Assembly (NCBI GenBank): GCA_011316305.1
Contig: SAUG01000067.1
Span: 372,001-436,000 of the forward strand
DNA: 64,000 nt
From: Rusavskia elegans
Lineage: Eukaryota; Ascomycota; Lecanoromycetes; Teloschistales; Teloschistaceae
Direction: 5' to 3'
The translations under genes and the position numbers were made by a program. The notes beneath the pieces are model-generated. The model did no database searches. It was not told the origin of the DNA and saw only the letters and a list, made by a program, of their open reading frames with translations. Below are positions 21,338-34,854 of the stretch, piece by piece (position 1 is the first letter of the stretch; every line of letters starts with the position of its first letter).

Positions 21338-23105
21338 AATCCTCTGTAGATCAGTCTGAGTTTACCGGAAGAGTTCAATAGCTGCTAAATGACCAAGGCT
21401 ATGTATTGTAGGTCGATTGCTTGGTCCACTCTCCTGACGGCTGATACTGTTCTCTGACGCCTGAGTTGATCCTTGATATCCAGCTTGAATTTGTTCCGAG
21501 CGAGATACAGCTAGAGTTTGGTAGATGTACTATGATGTGTTCAAATAAAGCTTTCGCAAGCATTTAATCGTCGACAGACTCAAGACTCCAATCTAGGTGA
21601 GAACTATTCAGTTTGTAGCCAGTGGCCGATTGTAGAAAAGTATACCTTATTTGATGATTAGGAAAAGCAGTAAGGTATGGTGTTTAATAGCGAAGATGCC
21701 CGCCATGACTCTGAGATAAGGTTGAAAGCCTAAAATAGCAAGGTCATCATCCCCAGATCGCCGAAGTTGTACCGATTTGATCATACGACCGGACGCTAGC
21801 CGGCTTGCAATGACGGGACGGAAGGTCTCGACGATGACTTGTATCTCCTCCGCCAGCTTGCAAACTCTTTGAAAGCTCAACTCTTCTATCTTGTTGCACC
21901 CCTATCTTTGAACATACATCCATGCGTTCTTTAGGTCGGATCGGATGAGTTGTGCGTACATATTCTATCCAGAACGTTGTCTACTGCTTACCATTTCCCA
22001 GTCCTTGTCTCGGTTATTCATCTTTTTGTTGCCTTTGCAGCGTTTCCGTATTAAGTCTCTTTCACGAATCCATCCCATCGTTTCCGCTCTTGCTTCAATA
22101 TCCGCCTTGAGCGCTTGTAGCGCGTCTTGTTTTCGCATTTGGAGCAACCAACCCCACGGAAGCTTAAAATTGCGGTCAGCTACGGATAATAAGCATCTCA
22201 ACCGTCTCGAAGGATTACACCGCTTCATGGCGTTTCAGAAGTTTGAGCGTTTTACAGCCTAGCCTGCGTCTTTCTGCAGATACCCACGCTTGGTACGCTG
22301 AGCCAAAGCTTGCTCCCCAGGGATGACAATACTTGCAGGCTCCTGTCAGTTCTTCTAGTGCAGTTGATGATCTACTATTCTGTAGATCCTCCATCTTGGG
22401 ACTGCTACCATGGTTTTTCTTTGGTCATCATTCATCAAAGTATGCCACAATCGAAATCCACTATTCGATGGCTGGATTTCACACTTCAGCATCCAAAAAT
22501 CTACTTCTCCACTTACTCTATCAGGCTGATTGCTAGTCTTGCTAGTCTGTCAGACTAACGGGTAAGGCTAAACGGCCTGATAAGCGCTGTGCGAGACCTC
22601 TTCTTGTGCAGCCAAAAGCACGTGTACCCCCATTATTCGGCTGCCCTGGAGCGGTTGAGAATATGGGCTGCGGGTAAGCGCGGGTGAAGACCCACGGGAG
22701 TGGAGATCCTATGCAGGTCAGCCCCAGTTCATCATCCCAGTACAACTCTATTGTCAAATAGTATTGTTCTCTCAAACCGGGTATCCAGATCCTTTCACCC
22801 CCTTCATTTCGCCTTTATCGCCTATGAAAATGTCAACATTAGCAGTTGCTAGTGATCGGCCGAGGCAAGAGCAGTCCCTCATTACTCAAGTCAGTTGTTC
22901 CGGAGCCTTTCGTAGAGCTTTTGGCTGTGCGTGTTACCTCAATCTACGTAGATCATCTCCCTAATGCCCGACAAAAGTTTAGCAACAATGCTCAAGAGAT
23001 AGAAGAACCGTTCTTTCTGTTGAACTCCCCTACCTGGATTTAGCACAGCTCCAGCACTCGGTCCATATTCAATACCATCCATCAGCCCCAAACTCAGCCG
23101 TCACA
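21338..23105. other. long intergenic region, no gene recognised
   Basis: About 1.77 kb separates two divergent genes. Frames are short, overlapping and without introns that would join them into a plausible protein. Base composition is normal, so it is not RIP-affected. Confidence 0.55.
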
Positions 23106-23654
23106 ATGCACCACCACCTCACTCTCCTCGCCGCTCTTTCCAGTCTGATCTCAGCAATCCCCCTCCAAGTACCAGGCCACGACTTCGCCTTCGTCCCCTA
23201 CCCCGGTCCAATCCCCTACTCCAACCCCAGCCACGGCGGAGACTGGCCCCAGGGCACAACAAGCAGATACAACGGAGGCCTCTCCACGGACTCAACCACC
23301 CTTTCCACCATGAGTAAATGCCTGCAAGACTACGGCAGCGGCAGGTTCTACAACACTTGGGACGGCAACCGATGCGGTGGCATGGGCTGGTACAAGGGAA
23401 CTGCGAACGGAAAAGTTGACGTCTATGAGTGCTATCAGTCATGTGCGCCTTATCTGATGTATAATGGTGCGAAGCAAGGGGCGGCGGAGTATTTGTGTGA
23501 TTATCGGACGGGATTGAAGGGGCATTGTTGGATGGGATATCATCGGTTGCCGGCGAATGAATTGGGGGTGATTGAGCAAACCGATTCGGTGCCGATTAAT
23601 GAAACGAAAATGGCTGTGCGGATGGAAGCACTGGAGTCGGCGAAGATGTCATGA
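23106..23654 (+). CDS. small secreted cysteine-containing protein (effector-like)
   Basis: This single-exon protein of 182 residues has a clear signal peptide (hydrophobic core LTLLAALSSLISA, cleavage near residues 17-19). The mature part has six cysteines, enough for three disulfides, in short blocks such as MSKCLQDYG, GNRCGGMGWY, YECYQSCAPY and YLCDYR. I recognise no named family. Its stop is only 114 bp from the left LTR of the large nested transposon block, a position common for fungal effector genes. An effector role is inference. Its own sequence shows no RIP-like AT shift. Confidence 0.7.
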   Translation: MHHHLTLLAALSSLISAIPLQVPGHDFAFVPYPGPIPYSNPSHGGDWPQGTTSRYNGGLSTDSTTLSTMSKCLQDYGSGRFYNTWDGNRCGGMGWYKGTANGKVDVYECYQSCAPYLMYNGAKQGAAEYLCDYRTGLKGHCWMGYHRLPANELGVIEQTDSVPINETKMAVRMEALESAKMS

Positions 23655-23767
23655 TGTGGTAGAGAGATTAAAGTTGCGACGAAGTCTTGATTGGTAGATG
23701 AGCTGGGTCATGTTATCTTGTATGCCAGCCTTTGCTAGTTTATTCTGTGTCGAAAGACTTTGCTGGA

Positions 23768-23988
23768 TAAGAGCCTGCATGGCGGGATTATCATAAGAGA
23801 GTTATCTGAGTTTCTCTAAGATGGTCGCTGAGATTACGTAACTTGCCTACTTAGGTATAGTACCTACCCTATTAGGTTTAGCGTATCTTAGTAACGGCTA
23901 TATTCTATATAATTTAATAATTCTATAGATTTTACTTTTTATATATTTTAAATAATATAATTATTTATCTATATCTAATTATTCTATA
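23768..23988 (+). repeat. left LTR of copia element
   Basis: It aligns with 38181-38403 along its length, with a 2-bp difference at the start. The first ~100 bp still contain CpA and TpG; the remainder is RIP-mutated, whereas the right LTR shows the reverse pattern. Confidence 0.85.
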
Positions 23989-23999
23989 GTTATAAACCC

Positions 24000-26859
24000 G
24001 GATACTATAGACTAAAATAATATCTAGTAACCTTTACCGGTATATATTTATTACTTTAAAAAAAGTTATTTATCTAAATAATAAATAGAAAAATCTTTTA
24101 CCGCGATATTTATTATTAGTAAAAGAATATTTTTACTATAGCTCTACTAGGAATAATTATATAAAATAGTTAATTTACTAGAATATCTACTAAATAATTA
24201 AAAGAAAAAATAATTTACTTTATAGTTATAAATTTAGGCTATATACTAGCGAATATAATAGAAGATTTTATTACTAGATATTTTTTTTTTAATATTATTC
24301 TAGCTTCTACTAAATATTTAAATACTTTTCTATATTATCGGTATAATAACTAAACGATCTATTATTTTAGTCTAAACTAAAAATTAGGATTAGTAGATTA
24401 TAATTATTAAAGCTAAAGTAGTTTAAATATATATTTAAAACTATATCGATTTTTTTTAATCTAATAAATTTTAATAAAAATAAAAACTAAGTTTTCCGGC
24501 GTATATTCCGCCGATAGAAATATCTTTAATAATTATAGTAATCTAGAAATATATTAGTATAGTATAGAAGATTTATAAAAATATTAAATAGCGTTATAAA
24601 TAATCCTATAATAAATATAAAGAAAAACGAAAAGTAATTACTAGTATAGTCGACAATATATATAAAAATATTTTAATAGTAAATCTAATATTTTTTAAAT
24701 TCGTTACATTTTATTTATAGGATTTACTATAAATACTATAGTCTAAAATTATATCTACCGATTCCGTTAAAATTATAGAAATAAAATAATAGTATAAAAA
24801 GCTATTTATAAAATCTATATAAAACTAAAGTATTAATATATAGTTCGATAAATACTCGCAGATATATTTTTAAATTAAATATATTAAAGTTTTAAAAGTT
24901 AAAAATACTAGAAAAATATTAAAGGATTTCGTTTTTATTATTTATAATCTAGTTCTTTTACTTTTATAAAACTATAAATTTAGACTAAATTCTATTACAG
25001 ATTACGAAAAATAATATTATAAATTTATTAAAGAGTTTCGTAACTATATTCGCCTATATAACTTTAAAGTTTTTAATATCTATACTATATTTATTACTTT
25101 AGAAGATAATAATAGTAATAATAATACAGATAAAAATAAAGATAAAAAAATAAATAAAATAAATATAGAAATTCTTTATTTAAAGATAATAATAAGCCGC
25201 TAAAATACGTCTATAGTCTAAAATATTTTTTTAAAGAATACTATTATATCGCGGAATATTTTAAAAAAAATTATCCGAAAAAGCTAGCTAGTTTTAAACT
25301 TAAAGTAATAAAAATAAAAAAGATTAAAAATAAACTCGATAGCGAAAAAAATATATAGAAAAATATAAATACTCTAATTAATATATAAAAAAAAAAATAA
25401 AAATAGTATAAATAATAATAAATTAATATCTACTAACGTTTTATTAACTATATTTTTAGAAGTTTTTATTACTAATTACTTCTTTTATTTATTTTGGATC
25501 TTTAACGGTAGTTTAGTAATTAATCTATATAATAATACTATAGCCTACTATTTTATAAAAAATTAAAACTATATTAACGATTTATATATTTTTATAAATA
25601 AAGGACCTATATCTATTATTATATATAGAAGTATTATAGTTAACGTTAGTTTACTAAATAGTAAAATATTATTAAAACTTTCTAATATAAATTATATTTC
25701 TAATTTTATAACTAATCTAGTTTTAAAAGAATATATATAGAAGAAAGGTAACCTCTTTAAAAATTCTAGAGCTTTTCGCGTTAAATGTAATAGAAAGACT
25801 ATTATTAAATATAAAAGAAATAGCGAGATATCTATATTAGAAGATAATATAAATAAATATAAAAACGTCGTTCTACCGTCTTTTACTATAGCTAAATTAG
25901 ATATAACTAAAAACTAATACTAGCTCTTTATTTATACCGCCGATAAAGCTATCTAGTATTTATAGCAAGTAGCTAAAAAAATAGATATTATAGATAGAAC
26001 CAAGGTACTATTAATTAATAAATATATAATATACGCCGTTTCTAAAATCTATTAAATTATTTTAATTTTTTTATATAAATTAGAGAATTCCGACGAGCCT
26101 TTCTATCGTATTATCTATAATTTAATTCTAATAACCGCCGGCCTAAACCGTTATTACTAGATTTTATATCTTATATATATTAAAACGGATTTCTATATTA
26201 TTAAAATCTATCGTTTTAAATTAAAAGCTACTAAATTTCTTCGCCGCTCTTTTAAATTTATATAAATACGCTATAAAATTATATTAGTATTTATATAATT
26301 AGATATAGAATTAACATTAGATAAAAAATTCTTAAATTTTATTATAGAACTAGAAATCTTCTAGAAATCTACTATCCTAAATATATAAATTTAAAATAAT
26401 TATTCGGAATAATTAAATTATATTTTTATTATTAAAATTCGAATAATAATAAACGGAGTAAATTTTTTATACTATTTTTAATTTTAGATTATTTTAGCCG
26501 TCGCCTATATTATAAACGTTATATTAATAAAAAAATTTATATAAAAAACTCTATTTTTAATTATTATAAAAACTATTTTATATTTAGACTATTTCCGAAT
26601 ATATAGATATAAGGCCTATATATTAGATAAATATATTCCGAGATTCTAGAAGCTATATTCTAGAGTTTATATTAGATTTCTAATAGAATATAATAGGATA
26701 AATATCTATTTTATTTAGATTTCAAGCTAGAAAAAAGTTATTCGTATTTATAATATTATATTTAATAAAATCTCGTTCTATTAATCTAGAGAAATTAATT
26801 AAATTTAGCTATAAATAGAGCCGTTTCTATATAATATATTCGATATTCTATATATATCT
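24000..26859 (+). pseudogene. copia gag-protease-integrase relic
   Basis: Conceptual translation past TAA/TAG stops shows KYVYSLKYFFKEYYYIAE near 25200, a CCHC knuckle whose cysteines became tyrosines by G-to-A change. WIFNGSL near 25495 corresponds to a protease WIxDSG motif. A SPFTIAKLD-like stretch and YRFKLKATKF follow in the integrase. FRIYRYKAYILDKYIPR near 26600 is the conserved post-catalytic block of copia integrases. Confidence 0.75.
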
Positions 26860-27433
26860 TAAGGGCAAGTAGCTGTTCCTAAATAAAAAATTAATGATTA
26901 ATTAATATCTGATTGGTTAAAAACTCCTTATTATCGAGAATTCCTCGCAGTCGTTCCTTTGGTGATTAATTAAAACGAATTAAAAGTTAGCTTGCTGTAT
27001 TACGTAATTGGGAGTTATATATAAACTTTAAATTTAGTTAAAACTAGATTTCTTTTATAACTAGTAGCTTACTAGTAATTAACTAATCTATAGATTACTC
27101 GTTAATAACGAATTTAATTTTTAACATCGATTTAATATCTAGTTAACAGCAAGTTTCTCTATTAACTTTAATATTAAAATAGGCCTAAAAATAAGCGAGA
27201 CTATAGATTACGTGATTTTCTAGTCTAATTCGTCGATTTTAGTACTCTAGGTACCTTATAGAAGGCGTAAAATTCGGATAAAAATTTCTAAAAAAGAGGT
27301 TTTCGCGGGATTCGAGCTCTGAATTGCTTAGTAATCATTCTAGAATTAGTAATCAGAATTTTACTAGATAAAATTTAAAGAATTACGTAATATAGAATTA
27401 TTTTATCTATTTAAATTAGACTAATACTACTAA

Positions 27434-27648
27434 TATAGTGGTCAAAGTTTTAAACCATTCGAACGGTTTAAAAGATTATAGAATATATATCTGGATTATA
27501 TAGTTATATACGAATTCGGATACTAACTAATTCGGTTACTAATTATAAAAGCGGATATAAAAGCGGATATAAATTTAGTATAGAAATATTTATATATATA
27601 AATACCTTATTTTTCTATAGTTATAGGAAATTAGCTTAGAATTTTATA
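27434..27648 (+). repeat. 5' LTR of gypsy element
   Basis: It is 215 bp, the same length as the 3' copy. Differences are mainly C/T and A/G. Confidence 0.85.
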
Positions 27649-27879
27649 TTAGTAGTAATAATCTTTTAGACTATAAACGATCTAACTTGCTTTATTATTA
27701 AAGCTTTTTTAAATCGGTTTTATCTATCTTTATAAATAAGATTTTCTAAACTCGAATATAAGTTTCTAAATAAAATACTCTCTCTACTTTTAATTTAGTA
27801 TTAGTATAAAGCGAATAACAGTACGTAATTAAAATACGGCCTTTTCTAAAGTTTATATAAACTAGAAATTCTATTATAG

Positions 27880-30800
27880 AATTCCTTTAAATAATTTACT
27901 TACGATTTAATTCGCTACTATCTTTACTATAGAAAAGAATATTTCTAGAAAAGATATTAGTTTTAGAGGTACCCTAGATACTTTCGGAAATAACGATTTT
28001 TACGATAGTAATAATAAAGATAGGCCTAGTAGTAGGCGTAATCGACCCTTTAATTATCCTCGTATAAACTATAGAAATAGTTATACCGGCTCCGATTATT
28101 ATTATTCCTATTATAATAGCTTTAATCTAGAGCTACTAGAGCCTTCTAGTAGAAATCCTAATTCGCTGTTACGTAGGTCTATTTCTTCTAATATCTCTAA
28201 CGTCTTTATAGGCTATATAATATAGAACGCCTATAATAAAAAGCTTCTTGACTTTAAAGATTATAAATATAACTATTATATTATCTATATCTAGCTCTGC
28301 TATTATAAATACTATTATTTATTTTATAGTATAACTATCGCGGACCCCGTTTTCTATAGTAGTTAATATTTTATTAACGATACTAAATCGTAGTATATTA
28401 AATAGGTCTCTAATCTAGATAAAAGCTCCTAGAAATATTTTAAAAAGACCTTTTTAAAATAATAAAATAAGCCGAACTTTATAGAAAACGCTTTAGCTAT
28501 TTAGTATAGATTAGCCTAGAATAAGAAATTTAGTAATATTAAAAATTACTATTTTACTTTTATTAAATTATACCTAGATATTAAAAGTAAAAAAAGCAAG
28601 TATACTATTTTAAAATATTTTATCGATTATTTAAAATCTAATATCTAGATAGCTACCGAAAAATATTTCGCTTTATAATAATAAAGTAAATAACTAGTAA
28701 ATTTTATAAATATTATAAATACTATAATAATATTTAAAAAGGTTACTACTAAATACTATAGTAACCGGAATACTATAGTTTCTTCGACGGTCGAATAATC
28801 TAATACTGCCGAGATTAACTCTATAGATACTAGTAGTCGAGGCGGCTACGGCCGAGGCCGAGGTTAAAATAGTTAAAAAAAAAAAGGTAGACGAGAGGGA
28901 TTAAATAGTACGAATAAGTACTATAATTATAGGAAGCCTAGCTATTACGAAAAAGATTACCAGAATATTTATATTCCGGGATATATTTCTATAAAATAGA
29001 CTTTTTTCGAAAAGAAAAGTTTATCGGCGATAGCCGGTAATAGATTATTGGAAAATAAATAGCGTTATATATATCTAGGCGTATATATAACGCTAATAAA
29101 AAGCCTTTATTAGTAGAAGAATAGTTTAGTCTAGTTAAAGTAAAGATCGAAGAATTAGAAATAATTTTTAAAGGAACGCCGGAAGAGGCTTTAACTGCTT
29201 TCTATAATATAATACCGTCGTTTAAAAATATATAGAATAGTAAACGACTTTTATATATAGGTCGAATACCGGGCTTTAATAAATAGATATAGTTTAATCT
29301 AGAAATTAATAGGAATCGCTTCGAAGTTTTCGCTAATTTAGGTACTACTAACTACTTTATTACTAGGCGTATTATTAACTTTCTAGAATTAGAATTTTAG
29401 TAGTTATTAGGTAGAATATAGTTCGAAAGTAGTAAGACTATAAATATTTTAGAAACAACGGAATTTTTATAGTTTTATAGAATTTTCTCTATTACTATTC
29501 TTTATATAATACTAGATATAGATAATAATTTAATTTTCGGAAAAGATTTCTAGAAATAGTATAATTTAATATCTAACTATAATATTCTAGAAATACAAAT
29601 CTAAAAGAATAGAATTATATATTAATTATATAGCGCTTCGAATATATATTATTTATAACTTTTTAAAAATACCCCGACCGAATTTTCCGAAATTAATTTT
29701 AAAAGGTTCGAATAATTTATTAGAAAAGGCGTATAGGCCTGCCTATATATTATATAAAATAAATCTAACTTTCCGAAATTATTTATTCTGATTTAGAAAA
29801 CGATAGACTATATAGGACTAGATAGAATTTTCGGCCCGAAACTTCTAGATTATTTTTAAAATAACCTTTTAATAAAACTATTACCGGAAAGACTATTAGA
29901 TTATATAATTAAAATTAATAATACTCGACCTATTAATTAAATTTATTATAGTTTATTTTTTAAATAAAACGAAGAATAGAAGTATTAGATTAAATATTTT
30001 ACCAAACGAGGATTAATTGGACTAAATTAATTTTTTTAAAGCGCGCCCGTTTTTTTTACTAAAAAGAAAGACGGTAGCTAGCGTATATATATCGACTATT
30101 AGGACCTTAATAGTATAACTATAAAAAATAGGTATCTATTATCTAAAAATTAAAATTATCTAAATACTATCGGGATAGCGAAGTATTTTAATAAAATTAA
30201 TCTAATAAGCGGTTACTAGTAGATTAATATTATCGAAAAAAATCGTATAAAGACGGCTTTTAATACTAAAGCTAGTAAATATAAGTTTTTAGTTATACTA
30301 TTTAGGTTAACGAACGTACCTATAATATTTTAAACTATAATAAATAATATATTTAAACTATTTCTCGATAATTTTATAATTATTTATTTTAATAATATTT
30401 TAATCTATTCGAAAAATAAAAAGAAATATCTATAGTATATTAAAACTATTATAGAGATATTCGAAAGGAACTAACTATTTATAAAATCTTTAAAGTACCT
30501 ATTTTTTTAGAAGTATATTAAATTCTATAGATATATTATTAGTAAAAAAAAAGTCCGTATAGATATAGCGAAGATAAAAGCTACTAAAGATTAGCCGCTG
30601 CTATAAACGGTATACGATATACAATCCTTTTTAGAGTTATATATTTATTACCGGAAATTTATAAAAGATTTCGCCCTAATATACGGGTCTTTCTATAAAT
30701 TAATCTAAAATTTAAAAGATAAAAAGTATAAACTAATCCGAATAAATTTTTAAATTCGAAATACGTAAAAACTAATTAAAAATATTATAATAAACGATAA

Positions 30801-32620
30801 AGTATTTATTTAATCCGATATAATTCTATTTTTTATTATTAAAACGGATATTTCCGATTTTAGATAGAATACCGTTTTTTACTAGATTAATACCGATAGT
30901 ATTAAATAGCCTATTATTTTCGAAAGTAAAGTATTTATATCTATAGAACGTAACTACTCTACCTATAAATAAAAGCTTTTTACTATTAAAGAATTTCTAC
31001 GGCGATAGTACTACTATATTAAAAACGGAATAACTATAACTATTAGAACGGATTATATAGACTTATAATATTTTAAAACTATTATTAAATCTTTTAAAAA
31101 ATTTATTCGCTAGTTTATAGAGTTTAGAAAATATAAACTCGATATTAAATATAAGCCGGGTAGTAAAATAACGGTAGCGGATATATTAAACCGAAAAAGA
31201 AACTTTTAACTATTTACCGGTAAAGTTAATAATTATACGATTTTATTTAATAATATTATTAGAATTTATACGGAGTCCGGAATCCTATCTAATTATCCGG
31301 AGATAAAGGTTACTTTAGAGAAATATAAATACTATTTCTAAATTAAAAATAATATAATATAGTACCGGAATTCGCTTTAAAATAGTTAGATATTCTATTT
31401 TTTAGTATAGGCTCGTATAAATTTTCTAGACTATATTTATAAATAATATAGTTACTATTTATACGAGATAATAATAGATATTATTTTTATAAAATAGTAG
31501 TAGCCCGAGATAAAAAAAGATATTAAATATTATATTAAATACTATTCCGAATATCAGTTTACTATTATTTCTCGCGTTATTAAATAGGATATAATATATC
31601 TTTCTAGTACCTAGAAAGATAGATTAAATCCTTTTAAATATTAGAAATTCGATTTTATCGGTTTTTTACTAGAAACTAACTAGAATAATAAATAGATTAT
31701 AACTATAATTAACTACGTTTCTAGATAGCCTATAGTTTAGTCGCTTCTAAATATAATAGTAGAAGTACTAACCGAATTTATTATCTATCGGATCTACAAT
31801 AATTATAGCTTTCTAAAAAAAATTATAACTAATTAAAATATAAACTTTTAGATTCTAGCTATAAATAAAATATACCGCCTGCTAGAAATTAAATATCGAG
31901 GAATAATACTATATTATCTACGAACGAATAGCGCTATTAAGAGATTTAATAGAGTTTTCGGGAAAATATTTACTAAATATTATATCGGATAGCCGAAAAA
32001 GATTTAGAATCTTTATTTAGACTAGGTTCTATTTACTACGCGTATTTATATATATATAACTACTAGATTTTTACCTTTCTATTTACTTTATAGTATTAAC
32101 CCGACGCTACCGACTAATATTTCTAGCCTTTTTCCGGAAAGATATAATAAAAGAATCGATCCTATACCGTTTCTTTTACGCGATCGAATTAAAGTATTTA
32201 AAAATATAATAATATAAATAAAAATAAATAAAAAAGTATAAAACGCGAAAATAAAAGATAATATTTTTATTAAAGGAAATATAGTTTTAATTAGAATTAA
32301 ATAATTTTAAAAGTTTAAAGTTAACTAGTATAGTTTATATAAGGTTATTTAAACTAAGATTTTAAATATTTATATTCTAAAATCTTCTAATAAATCTACT
32401 AATAAATATTTAATTAGTAGAAATTATATAAAGAAATATTTTATAGGAGGAAATATTACTATTAGATAGAAAATATTTTATAGACGTTGAAGATTAAAGA
32501 AAATTACTATAAAGCAGCTTTCGCTAGACGAAAAATATAAATAAAAAAAACCTCGTAAACTAAAGCTAGTAAAAAATCTAGATAATAATTATTTACTTGA
32601 ATTTAGGTCTGTACCTAAAA
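27880..32620 (+). pseudogene. gypsy gag-pol relic
   Basis: At 28916-28966 the frame reads KYYNYRKPSYYEKDYQN, a CCHC zinc knuckle whose Cys and His codons have become Tyr. RT begins near 30070 with IYIDYRDLN, continues NLISGYYQ-like, and has YFNNILIYS near 30390 in place of YLDDILIYS. Integrase shows DFIGFLLETN near 31655. Nearly all stops are TAA/TAG at former Gln codons. Confidence 0.82.
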
Positions 32621-34639
32621 ATAATCTCTATAAAAAAAATAATAATAAGGTATAAACTTTTAAAAAAAGAAAAAATTAATTAGATTTTTATTTTTATTTA
32701 TTATTTTATATATTTATATATATTAAAATATAAATTAATTCTAATTTAGATATAACGTCTTTACCTTTTATTCATTTTAAAAAAAAGATATTTTTATGAA
32801 TTTTCTATAGAGTAAAAAGTAAATAAATATATAAATAATTTTAAAACGATATTAAAAGCGGAACTTTTTACTAGTTTACGGAATTATATTTAATAAAAAT
32901 TTATTAGTAATTTTAGATACAGTTTTTTATCCTAAAATATATATAATATATATTTATTAAACCGGAAAAGTTTAAATTAAAAGTTCGGAAAATTAAACCC
33001 TCCTATATTTTAATATAAAGTTAAAATATAATAGAGCCGCTTTTTATAATATAACTATCGTATCTTAAATATAGCTACGCCGAAGTCTAAATAACTATCT
33101 ACTACTTTTTAGTTTTAGTATATTTACCGCTTTCGACGAGACCGAAGTATTTATTTAAAATTAGAGCGATTTTAATTAATAAAGTCGAGGTTTTTATATT
33201 CGCGTTTCTTTTTATTCTAGAACCGATCTATTTAATATTAAGCTGCTATATACTATACTTTAAAGATATATATATAGTAAGCTTTATAGCGAGCTATATA
33301 GGTATTAATAGGAGCAGCCGGTAAAAATAGTATATTTTCTAGATCCGAAGGCGTAGAAAAAAGAGGAAATAATTTCTAAAAAGACCCGAAATCGAATTAA
33401 AATTCTAATTATATATAATTAGTATCCGATAAAAATATATAGTTAAATAAATTCGTAGCCCTTAATATATATAACGGAGATCTAGCTAACGGACGACTAC
33501 TAGCCCTTCCGCTTTTAACTATATTTATTAACGAGGTTTCGGTTTAGATTATAGAAAGTTTATTTTTATATCCAGGTCTATTAGAGTTATTAATAGTAGA
33601 CTAAAAGGATAAAGCTAGAAGACTAAAGTCCTTATTATTCTATAGAGAATCGGGCGGAGAAATATTACGGTCTATAATTCGCTTCGACGATAATCGACGT
33701 AGCTATAGCGGAATAGGAAGAAATGGTATAGAATTATCGCCTATATAGCTTCTAGCTCTTATATCTGCTCGTTTCCTAGAAGATTATAGGATTTATATCT
33801 ATAACGGAAATTCTATACCGACTATAAATTATAATCTATATAAAAATAAATATAGATATTTACTTTAATAGTATTTCTATAAATAGTTACTATATATATT
33901 TCCGAATTCCTATTATATATTTATTTGGTATACGAAAAGATAGATAATATCGCTAGTATAAAAGCTATAAAATTTATTCGTTTAAATTTTATATAGCTGG
34001 AATAAAATTAGTCGTTTAAAGGAAAATAGATCGTATATATCTAAAAAACGACTTATTTATATAAAAATAATATTAAATTTTTATAGATATATAATCTAGA
34101 TAAATCGGCTAAATTTACCGAAATATTCTATACGAATTTTAATATTTTAACGCCGGAAATTATTAGGAAGGGTAACGTTTCCCGAAATAAATTAACGGAA
34201 CTACTAATATAAACGATACTTCTATCGAATGATCTAATTTATAGTATCTATTACTATATAAAAATAGTAATTATTTCTATAAATAATAATTATTACTTTA
34301 TTAGCTTATTATCTATTACTCTATAAAAATCTTATAATAATTTTCACCGCCGCCGGATTAGGTATAATATACTATAATAGTTATTATTATTTTATTAAAA
34401 TAGATAATCGATAATATTATTAAAAGGAAAAGCTCCGAAAATTAAAAAATTCGAAATTATAGTAGTCGATAGTAAGTTTCTACTAATATATTTATTTACT
34501 TTTATATAAATTATATAAAGGTAAATATATATTCTTTACTTTACCTTATTTATTATTACTAGTTATAGTTTTATTTCTATTACTATTTAGTTTTAGAGAA
34601 TATTTATTTCCTTCTATATTTTATTTAGAAAGGGGAGAG
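32620..34639 (+). other. 2-kb stretch between gypsy integrase and 3' LTR, possible third ORF
   Basis: Ty3/gypsy elements usually end shortly after integrase. Here about 2 kb remains. In one plus frame from about 33470 the stops are TAA/TAG only, with coherent stretches such as EILRSIIRFDDNRRSY. A very hydrophobic stretch sits near 34545-34600, right before the polypurine tract. RIP itself raises hydrophobicity and other frames are also fairly open, so an envelope-like or captured ORF is only a possibility. Confidence 0.35.
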
Positions 34640-34854
34640 TATAGTAGTTAGAATTCTAAACTATTTAAACGGTTTAAAAGATTATAGAATATATATCTGG
34701 ATTATATAATTATATATAAATTTAGATATTAACTAATCCGATCGTTAATTATAAAAGTAGGTATAGAAACGGATATAGATCTAGCGTGGAAATGCTTATA
34801 TATATAAATACTTCATTCCTCTATAGTTATAGGAAATCAGCTTTGAATTCTACA
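34640..34854 (+). repeat. 3' LTR of gypsy element
   Basis: Second copy of the 215-bp LTR; see the element entry. Confidence 0.85.

Larger units (their letters stand above)
27434..34854 (+). mobile_element. Ty3/gypsy LTR retrotransposon, RIP-inactivated
   Basis: Two 215-bp direct repeats at 27434-27648 and 34640-34854 start with TATAG and end with a TATA/TACA, consistent with TG...CA before RIP. The bases CTAA flank both ends (27430-27433 and 34855-34858). A polypurine tract GAAAGGGGAGAG lies directly before the 3' LTR. Inside are gag with a CCHC relic, protease, RT and then integrase, the Ty3/gypsy order. All frames are broken by RIP-type stops. Confidence 0.88.
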
